This document shows positions 57,784 to 64,000 of a stretch of 64,000 nt of DNA, piece after piece. This DNA is from Varibaculum cambriense DSM 15806 (GTDB lineage: Bacteria; Actinomycetota; Actinomycetes; Actinomycetales; Actinomycetaceae): the NCBI RefSeq assembly GCF_000420065.1, contig NZ_ATUF01000002.1:1054001-1118000 (forward strand). The letters run 5' to 3'. Within the stretch, counting starts at the first letter, position 1. Each line of letters begins with the position of its first letter. The translations under genes were made by a program, and so were the position numbers. The notes under the pieces are model-generated. The model did not search any database, was not told the DNA's origin, and saw nothing but the letters and a program-made list of their open reading frames with translations.

Positions 57784-60432
57784 ATGCCATTTGTAGCGCT
57801 TGATTGGCTAAAAGATCACGTCGAGGTAGTGCCGGGTACGGATATCAAACAGCTTTCCTATGACCTGGTGAAGGTAGGATTGGAAGAAGAAGCGATCCAT
57901 CCCGCCGCGGTAATCGGACCTCTGGTGGCGGGACGGGTTTTGACCCTGGATGCCAAAGAACAATCCAATGGGAAAGTCATTAACTATTGTCGAGTCGATG
58001 TCGGCGAGTTTAATGACCGTCCCGGGGAAGGAAAAGAGCCCTCCGAGCTGCCCAGTCGTGGAATTATTTGCGGCGCCCACAACTTTAAAGTGGGAGATTT
58101 AGTAGTGGTGTCACTGCCGGGCGCAGTTTTGCCCGGTGATTTCCAGATTGCCGCCCGCAAAACCTATGGACACGTTTCTGACGGAATGATTTGTTCTCAG
58201 CGGGAACTGGGGATTGGTGATGACCATGCCGGAATCATCGTCCTGGAGCAGTTACTGCCCGAAAAAGCCGCAGCCGGGGAGCTGCCCGCGCCTGGCGAAT
58301 CAGTGATTGAACTGTTGGGATTAGGGGAGGAAACCCTAGAAATCAATATCACCCCCGATCGCGGCTACTGTTTCGCAATGCGCGGGGTGGGACGCGAATA
58401 TGCCCATTCCACGGGGGCTAAGTTCACTGACTTGGGGCTGGCGGAAAATCTGCCTTCCGGGTCAGTATCGGCGGCCACCGCGGATGGTTTCGTAGTTAAA
58501 GTCGCAGATGAGACCCCGGTAAACGGCAAGGTTGGTTGCGACCGGTTTGTGACTCGCATCGTGACCGGCATTGATGCGCAGGCGCCGACTCCCGACTGGA
58601 TGGTGCGCCGCCTAGAACAGGCAGGAATGCGTTCTATTTCTTTGGCAGTCGATGCCACCAACTATGTGATGCTGGATTTGGGGCAGCCCCTGCACGCCTA
58701 TGACCTGGATAAAGTGTGTGGTCCGATCGTGGTTCGCCGGGCGAAAGCCGGCGAAAAGCTGACTACCCTCGATGAGGTAGAGCGCAGCCTGGATCCCGAA
58801 GATTTACTGATCACCGACTCCCCGCAGGGAGCAGAAGGTTCCCGCGTGCTCGGTTTGGCCGGAGTTATGGGAGGGGCCTCCACTGAAGTGACCGCCGATA
58901 CGGTGAATGTGCTGGTAGAGGCAGCACATTTCCAGCCTACTTCGATTGCGCGTACTGCGCGGCGGCATAAATTGCCATCCGAAGCCTCCAAACGTTTCGA
59001 ACGTGGCGTGGACTTCGAGCTAGCGCCGGTAGCTGCCCAGCGGGTAGTAGATATTCTGGTGGAATATGGTGGGGGCACCGATAGTGGGCGGGTCAGCGAC
59101 CTCAATAACACCGAGCCGTTTGCAGAAATCGTGATGCCACTGCATGAACCGGCACGGCTGACCGGGGTGGAATATGATCAAGAAACCATCACTGGTCTGC
59201 TGAAAGACGTGGGATGTGAAGTGCGGGTGGAAGAGGGCAACGTTATTGCCCAGCCGCCTTCGTGGCGTCCCGATTTGACCGGACCAGCGCACCTGGTAGA
59301 AGAAATTGCCCGGCTGGCCGGCTATGACACCATTCCTTCGCGCAGGCCGCGCCCGATTGCCGGACGCGGATATACCCCCAAGCAGCGGGCCCGCCGCGAT
59401 GTGGGGCGGGCGCTGGCGCAAGGCGGCCTGGTACAGGTACTTTCGTATCCCTTTATTTCCGAGGATGTATTTGACGATGAACTGCTAGGGGAAAAGGATG
59501 TGCGGCGCCAGGCGGTGCGGGTGGCTAACCCCCTGGCGGATGATCAACCGTTGCTGCGCACTTCGCTGCTAGATACTTTGCTAGGGGTGGCTCGGCGCAA
59601 TATTGCCCGTGGTAATGAGCAGTGCGCGATTTTTGAAACCGGTTTGGTTACCCGGGGAATGGGAACTGAACTTACCGGTTCTTTCGGGGTGGAGCAAAAA
59701 CCGGATCCTGACCAGCAGCGCGCCCTCGAAAAAGGAGTTCCTTACCAGCCGGAGCATATTGCTGGTGTCCTGGTGGGGCAGGCAGAATTGGCGGGTTCGT
59801 TGAGTGCTGGCCGCGCTTATGATTGGGCGGACGCGGTAGAGTTCGTGACTACGGTGGCGCAAACTTTGGCGGTACCGATGCGCGTGCAAGGCAAAGATGG
59901 TCGCCAGCGCCTAGCTAACGATAACGTGATGGGCGAGCCGGGTTCGCCCGAAGCAGTCGCGCCCTTCCATCCGGGGCGGTGCGCGCGGATCGTGGTACGG
60001 GGAGCCTGCGTTGGTTTAGCCGGGCAGCTCCACCCGGCGGTTTGCCGCAATTTCGGGTTGCCGGAATCTGCTTGCGCGTTCGAGATTGATTTCGAGAAGT
60101 TCACGGCCGCCATGCCGAAGAAAGATTTGCAGGTTAAGCCAGTATCGTCCTTCCCGCCCGCGAAAGAAGATATTGCGCTGGTAGTGGATGCGGATATTCC
60201 CGCAGCGGATGTGCAGCAGGTGATTGAGAAACAAGCGGGAGACTTGCTAGAGGAAGTACGTCTTTTCGATGTTTTCAGTGGCGACCAGCTGGGCGAAGGC
60301 AAGAAGTCGCTGGCGTTCTCGGTGAAGATTCGCTCTGGGGAAGGCACGCTCAGTGCTAGCGAGATTCAGGCGGTACGCACCCGGATCATCAAGGCTACCG
60401 CGAAGAAGTTTAAGGCTACTTTGCGCGCCTAA
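57784..60432 (+). CDS. pheT: Phenylalanyl-tRNA synthetase beta subunit
   Basis: An 882-residue protein. Residues 40-165 are the EMAP/tRNA-binding domain (GRVLTLDAKEQSN, CRVDVGE, ICGAHNFKVGD), followed by the B3/B4 editing region, B5, the catalytic-like B6-B7 core, and the anticodon-binding B8 domain at the C-terminus (PVSSFPPAKEDIALVVD to the end). It completes the PheRS tetramer. It follows pheS by 2 bases. Slightly longer than many homologues because of insertions near residue 640. A hairpin without a T-run follows at 60451-60480. Confidence 0.95.
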   Translation: MPFVALDWLKDHVEVVPGTDIKQLSYDLVKVGLEEEAIHPAAVIGPLVAGRVLTLDAKEQSNGKVINYCRVDVGEFNDRPGEGKEPSELPSRGIICGAHNFKVGDLVVVSLPGAVLPGDFQIAARKTYGHVSDGMICSQRELGIGDDHAGIIVLEQLLPEKAAAGELPAPGESVIELLGLGEETLEINITPDRGYCFAMRGVGREYAHSTGAKFTDLGLAENLPSGSVSAATADGFVVKVADETPVNGKVGCDRFVTRIVTGIDAQAPTPDWMVRRLEQAGMRSISLAVDATNYVMLDLGQPLHAYDLDKVCGPIVVRRAKAGEKLTTLDEVERSLDPEDLLITDSPQGAEGSRVLGLAGVMGGASTEVTADTVNVLVEAAHFQPTSIARTARRHKLPSEASKRFERGVDFELAPVAAQRVVDILVEYGGGTDSGRVSDLNNTEPFAEIVMPLHEPARLTGVEYDQETITGLLKDVGCEVRVEEGNVIAQPPSWRPDLTGPAHLVEEIARLAGYDTIPSRRPRPIAGRGYTPKQRARRDVGRALAQGGLVQVLSYPFISEDVFDDELLGEKDVRRQAVRVANPLADDQPLLRTSLLDTLLGVARRNIARGNEQCAIFETGLVTRGMGTELTGSFGVEQKPDPDQQRALEKGVPYQPEHIAGVLVGQAELAGSLSAGRAYDWADAVEFVTTVAQTLAVPMRVQGKDGRQRLANDNVMGEPGSPEAVAPFHPGRCARIVVRGACVGLAGQLHPAVCRNFGLPESACAFEIDFEKFTAAMPKKDLQVKPVSSFPPAKEDIALVVDADIPAADVQQVIEKQAGDLLEEVRLFDVFSGDQLGEGKKSLAFSVKIRSGEGTLSASEIQAVRTRIIKATAKKFKATLRA

Positions 60433-60526
60433 CAAAGATAATTGTTGGCGGCGGTGAGGGCGTAAACTCGTCCTCACCGCTAAAAATATCAAAAGTGAGC
60501 GGTGTGGGGAGCAAGGAATACATGGG

Positions 60527-60601
60527 TGCCCCGTGCGGGACTTGAACCCGCGACCCACGAATTATGAGTTCGCTGCTACTAACCAACTGAGCTAACGGGG
60601 C
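60527..60601 (-). tRNA. tRNA-Met (CAT), elongator-like
   Basis: On the minus strand GCCCCGT (from 60601) pairs with ACGGGGC ending at 60528, with discriminator A. Anticodon CAT is at 60564-60566 in loop CTCATAA. The T-arm reads CGGGTTCAAGTCCCG. The paired first base and single stem argue against the initiator. tRNA-Ile(CAU) cannot be fully excluded. The D-arm is irregular (GCTC opposite TAGC). Confidence 0.9.
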
Positions 60602-60657
60602 GAATCTAGCCTACCGGATGGTGGGCGGAATACTGAATTTTGTTTAGGGTTGAGAAC

Positions 60658-61176
60658 GTGACGAACATTTTGCGAAAATTGCAGGGACGCAGGGTCCCGG
60701 AGGCGGTTAAAAGCGTCCTCACCTCCTCGGATAGAGTTTTCGAATTCTTGGAGGTAGCGGAGGAGCGCTTCTTAGTGGTGACCATGCAGGCATTAACGGA
60801 AGTGGAATCGGGGCAGGTAAAGTCCCGTTTTGGTTGGGATGAAGTTTCTCACGCCCGCTGGGATAGTGAGGCGGGCACGCTGCGGATTGTTTTCCATGAG
60901 GGTGAAGATCTGGTGCTTACCCCGATTGAGGCTCCCAAACACAACTTCATGGACATCATCCGGGAAGCGTTAAGCGAGGCGCAGGTATTTGTTACCCCGC
61001 TGGAACTACCTTCCGGACAGAGAGTTAGCGCACAGATATTACGTGACGATAACCGCAATTTACGTTTACATCCTCCCATAGCAAGCTTTGAAAACCCGGG
61101 TGACCAGCAGTATCTGCGTTCGATAGCGGCTGAGTGGGAACAGAAATTGGGGATAGTTCTCGACCTGGAAGATTAG
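60658..61176 (+). CDS. Conserved hypothetical protein, PH-like fold suspected
   Basis: A 172-residue soluble protein with no signal peptide or membrane span. The pattern of FLVVTMQALTEV, then WDEVSHARWDSEAGTLRIVFHEGEDL (about residues 33-85) looks like the small PH-like beta-sandwich proteins common in actinobacteria, but I cannot name a family with certainty. The start is GTG at 60658 because AGGG precedes it at good spacing; an in-frame TTG at 60640 has none. It lies alone between two tRNA genes. No function is proposed. Confidence 0.75.
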   Translation: MTNILRKLQGRRVPEAVKSVLTSSDRVFEFLEVAEERFLVVTMQALTEVESGQVKSRFGWDEVSHARWDSEAGTLRIVFHEGEDLVLTPIEAPKHNFMDIIREALSEAQVFVTPLELPSGQRVSAQILRDDNRNLRLHPPIASFENPGDQQYLRSIAAEWEQKLGIVLDLED

Positions 61177-61214
61177 GAACTTTCGCTCTCTCACGGTAGT
61201 CTTATTCAAGTCGA

Positions 61215-61286
61215 TCCCCCATAGCTCAACGGTAGAGCATTCGACTGTTAATCGAAGGGTTACTGGTTCGAATCCAGTTGGGGGAG
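61215..61286 (+). tRNA. tRNA-Asn (GTT)
   Basis: TCCCCCA (61215-61221) pairs with TGGGGGA (61279-61285), discriminator G. Anticodon GTT at 61247-61249 is in loop CTGTTAA. D-arm GCTCAACGGTAGAGC and T-arm CTGGTTCGAATCCAG are standard. CCA is not encoded. Confidence 0.97.
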
Positions 61287-61293
61287 CTCAAAA

Positions 61294-61328
61294 CCTCAGT
61301 GCTCGCTGGCACTGAGGATTTTTTATTT
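61294..61328 (+). terminator. Terminator after tRNA-Asn
   Basis: CCTCAGTGC (61294-61302) and GCACTGAGG (61309-61317) form a perfect 9-bp stem with a 6-base loop, followed by ATTTTTTATTT. The stretch from 61329 to the next start at 61546 holds no recognisable gene. Confidence 0.92.
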
Positions 61329-61545
61329 TACCGCTGATGCTAGGGGCGGTCGAAGCAGATAATCAGGGAAGGTTGTCCCTGCGCTGCGCTTGTGCGACTT
61401 ACGTCCGTTAGTGGCTATGTAACTATCTGATAGGCTCTTAATTGTCTGCCCTGGTGATTCTAATCACCGTTAGGGGCGCTCCAAATTTCAAAGTTGAGGG
61501 TAGAGATAGGTCATTGAGGGGTGACCTAAAGGAGATTGTTACGCA

Positions 61546-64000
61546 ATGAAGCAGCATGCTACAAAACTAACTGCCACCGGTTTCGCTTTAGCGTTGGCGG
61601 GGGTGCTACCAGCTACGGGGATTGCGCAAGCCGCACCCGAGCCTAGTGATCCCGTTAATCCCACCGGGGGTGAGCAGCAAAACCAGCAGACCAATCCGAA
61701 AGTAAAAACGGCAAATGAGCTGGAGGCAGCAAAGAAAGCGGCACAGGAAAGTGCGGCGAAAGCGGCGGATGCTGATAGTCAAGCACAGGATGCCGCGCAG
61801 AAGGCTCAGGACGCCGCGAAAGAATCCGGGGAAAAGTCTGCCGCCAGCGAGAAGGCTAAGAAAGATGCCCTTGACGCTCTAGCTAAGGCGAAAGCGGATA
61901 GCGAGAAGGCGGCAAGTGATGCCAAAAATCTCCTCAAAAAGGCTAATGAGAAGAAAACTGCTGCCGATGCCGCCGCTAAGGCCGCAGGAGAAGCCTTGGC
62001 TCAAGCCGAGCAAGCTAAAGCGGACGCTGATAAAGTGGTTGCGGATAAGCCTGCTCCCGATGCCGAGCAGCTGCAGGCGGCCAAAGATAAGGTAGCGAAA
62101 GCTGAGAAAGATAAGCAGGCAGCAGAAGCAAAGCAGGCAGAGACGCAAAAGGCACTAGAAACAGCGCAAGAGCAGGTAACGACTGCGGAAGCTCAGTTGC
62201 AGACCGCCACAGAAGCTCAGACTAAAGCAGCAACCGCGAAGCAGACCGCTGAAGCCGATGTCAGCGCCAAGCAACAAAAGGTAGAGGAATTAGAGAAGAA
62301 AGTTAAAGATCTTTCTGGGGGCGAATCCTCGGCTCTGCAAGAACAAATAAAAGCAGCTCAAGAGGCCCTAGATAAAGCTAAAGCCGAGGTAGAAACCGCT
62401 AAGGCTCAGGAACGTCAGCGCCAAAGCGAGGTAGAGGCGGCGCAGGCAGCAGTCACTACTGCGGAAACCGAGTTGCAGGCAAAGCAAAAAGACGTTGAGC
62501 AGGCGAAGCAAGATAAAGCCAAAGCTGATCAGGCAGTAGAGACTGCCGCTGCGCAGGTAAAGGCTGCTCAGGAAGAGCAGGCCAAGGCCGAGGCTACTTT
62601 AGCTACTCGCCAAGGTGAAACCGCAGCTGCTAAGAAGGACGCCGAGGACGCCAAAGCCGCGCAAGCGCAAGCCGAAGCAAATCTGGCAAAGGCGCGCGAG
62701 GACAAGCGGAAAGCCGAAGAGGCGGTAAAAGCCGCAGAAACCGAAGTAGCGAATGCGCAAAAAGCGGTGGACGAAGCAGCCAAAAAATTCAACCAAGGCA
62801 GCTTCGGGTTCTTTAAAGCCATGGGGTCACAAGCCGCTATCGACATCCTAAATAATGCCCAATATGCTAGCTACACCAAAAAAGGCGACCCCAATGACGC
62901 CACTTCACTGGAAAATATGAAAGTCACTTTCAAGTGGATCCGGGAAGCAAATCGGTTAAGAGCTTTAGAAGGACTAGCGCCTTTGAAAGTCACTGATTTG
63001 TTGATGGCAATGGCGCAATCCAATGCCAACTGGTCCGATACCCATGAGAATCATTCCCGGCAGCAGCATGAAAACCCAGACAGTTGGGGGTATGCCGAAA
63101 ATCTGGCAAATGGAGCCGGAGATGGATCCTCTTTTCCGAATCCTTTTGGGGAGGAAGCTAAATATGGGAAAGAAACGAAAGCAAATAATGGAACCGGTTT
63201 TCAATACGTGACTTGCTATTTTGGGGGGTCATTTTGCTATCCCGATGGCTGGTATTGGGGAGAGAAGCGTAATTATCTTTCTCAAAAAGCCGGTGAGACT
63301 TGGAACGGGAGGAGTAATAACGGAGTAACAGGACATTATACAAACCTGATCGGTGACTATAATGTGACCGGTTACGCCGCAAGTACTGATCCTGATAGCA
63401 AGCATAAGCCAACGCATATCCAGGTCTTTGCTAACCAAAACACATATACCGCTGGGGAAGCGTATACCGTTGATGAATACGAAAAACGGTTTATGGACTA
63501 CTACAACTCGGTGACTCCGGAGGGCGCAAAGAAGAATCTGGAGGCAGCGCAGGCGAAGCTGGCAGACTTGCAGGCTAAGGCTAAAGCTGCAGGCGAAAAA
63601 GTCACCAGTGACGAAAAGGCGTTAACCGACGCTCAGGCAGAAACCAAAACCAAGAATGACGCCTGGAAGGATACGCAAAGCAAAGAATCTGAAGCGGCTG
63701 CGGCTATCGAAACTGCCATCCAAAAGGTCAAGGACGCTGAGAACCAGAAGGCGACTGCCGAGGGTGTGGCAAAGGAAAAAGAGCAGGCAGTGCAGACAGC
63801 TGCAGAAGCCGCTACTGCCGCTGAGAGCGCCCTCGCGAATGCCAAAGCCAAGGCAGTAGCCGCGCAGAACGCCCTAGAGGCAGCGCAGCAGCAGGTCAAA
63901 GCAAAAGAAGCCATACAAGATGAAAAACGGCAAGCGCTAAAGGAGCTCACGGTTGATGATGCCTTGGCAGCGGCGCAAAAGGAGTTAGCCCAGGCTCAGC
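61546..64000 (+). CDS. Secreted CAP-domain protein between long Ala-rich coiled coils, cut by the right edge
   Basis: The frame is open from the ATG at 61546 (AAAGGAGA ten bases upstream) to the window end, 818 residues so far. Residues 1-29 are a signal peptide ending at AQA-AP. Residues 55-410 are an almost unbroken Ala/Lys/Glu/Gln-rich coiled coil. Residues about 420-655 are a CAP/SCP-like domain (FKWIREANRLRALEGLAPLKV, MAMAQSNANWSDTHENH, WGYAENLANG, with TCYFGGSFCYPDG giving two nearby cysteines). A second coiled coil starts at about 660 and continues. It is probably a long surface stalk or adhesin presenting the CAP domain. Wall-anchor signals, if any, lie outside. Confidence 0.88.
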   Translation, partial: MKQHATKLTATGFALALAGVLPATGIAQAAPEPSDPVNPTGGEQQNQQTNPKVKTANELEAAKKAAQESAAKAADADSQAQDAAQKAQDAAKESGEKSAASEKAKKDALDALAKAKADSEKAASDAKNLLKKANEKKTAADAAAKAAGEALAQAEQAKADADKVVADKPAPDAEQLQAAKDKVAKAEKDKQAAEAKQAETQKALETAQEQVTTAEAQLQTATEAQTKAATAKQTAEADVSAKQQKVEELEKKVKDLSGGESSALQEQIKAAQEALDKAKAEVETAKAQERQRQSEVEAAQAAVTTAETELQAKQKDVEQAKQDKAKADQAVETAAAQVKAAQEEQAKAEATLATRQGETAAAKKDAEDAKAAQAQAEANLAKAREDKRKAEEAVKAAETEVANAQKAVDEAAKKFNQGSFGFFKAMGSQAAIDILNNAQYASYTKKGDPNDATSLENMKVTFKWIREANRLRALEGLAPLKVTDLLMAMAQSNANWSDTHENHSRQQHENPDSWGYAENLANGAGDGSSFPNPFGEEAKYGKETKANNGTGFQYVTCYFGGSFCYPDGWYWGEKRNYLSQKAGETWNGRSNNGVTGHYTNLIGDYNVTGYAASTDPDSKHKPTHIQVFANQNTYTAGEAYTVDEYEKRFMDYYNSVTPEGAKKNLEAAQAKLADLQAKAKAAGEKVTSDEKALTDAQAETKTKNDAWKDTQSKESEAAAAIETAIQKVKDAENQKATAEGVAKEKEQAVQTAAEAATAAESALANAKAKAVAAQNALEAAQQQVKAKEAIQDEKRQALKELTVDDALAAAQKELAQAQ

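Noticed and set aside
60451-60480. Hairpin after pheT as a terminator
   Set aside because: GCGGTGAGG/CCTCACCGC pairs well, but neither strand has a T-run after it. It may still act in another way.

Overview
The window looks like a chromosomal segment of a moderate-GC actinobacterium, probably in or near the Actinomycetaceae. Support: a polyphosphate glucokinase, an actinobacterial-type ZTP riboswitch in front of glyA, a DUF6541-like membrane protein, GTG/TTG starts and likely leaderless genes. A genus such as Varibaculum is only a guess from general character. No plasmid, prophage or CRISPR signal was seen. One decayed IS3-family element is present.

1-27.4 kb is a cell-surface polysaccharide locus. 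It holds about seven glycosyltransferases, two acyltransferase-3 proteins, a Wzx-type flippase, a large DUF6541-like membrane protein, a GT2/DUF2304/GtrA trio, two asparagine-synthetase-like proteins, and a secreted NlpC/P60 hydrolase with a propeller-like repeat region. Scattered through it are homologues of all five enzymes that convert UDP-GlcNAc to UDP-2,3-diacetamido-mannuronic acid: a 6-dehydrogenase (3737-5038), 3-dehydrogenase (23607-24578), aminotransferase (24582-25688), N-acetyltransferase (10857-11453) and 2-epimerase (21166-22236). The asparagine-synthetase-like proteins lack an obvious glutaminase cysteine and could amidate such a uronic acid. Several glycosyltransferase and acyltransferase genes look AT-richer than the sugar-nucleotide genes, which suggests exchange of the variable part.

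27.4-37.2 kb holds two parallel carbohydrate-uptake and catabolism modules, each with a TIM-barrel isomerase/dehydratase, a Gfo/Idh dehydrogenase and a sugar-porter MFS transporter. The first resembles inositol catabolism (IolE/IolG/IolT-like). The second is flanked by a divergent LacI-family regulator, and matching palindromes (TTAACRCGTGTTAA) overlap or follow the promoters of its transporter and dehydrogenase genes.

37.2-64 kb is mainly housekeeping: an SDR, PPK2 polyphosphate kinase, upp, tRNA-Ser, an RluA-type pseudouridine synthase, a class-I glutamine amidotransferase with a YbdK-like ligase, an amino-acid permease, glyA-folD-BMP lipoprotein-xthA-membrane protein behind a ZTP riboswitch, fumC, ppgK, map, pheST, tRNA-Met and tRNA-Asn. 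A large secreted coiled-coil/CAP-domain protein runs off the right edge. Two non-coding stretches stand out: a 94-bp direct repeat with nested hairpins next to tRNA-Ser (39.87-40.14 kb), and nested inverted repeats between two convergent genes (43.3-43.57 kb).
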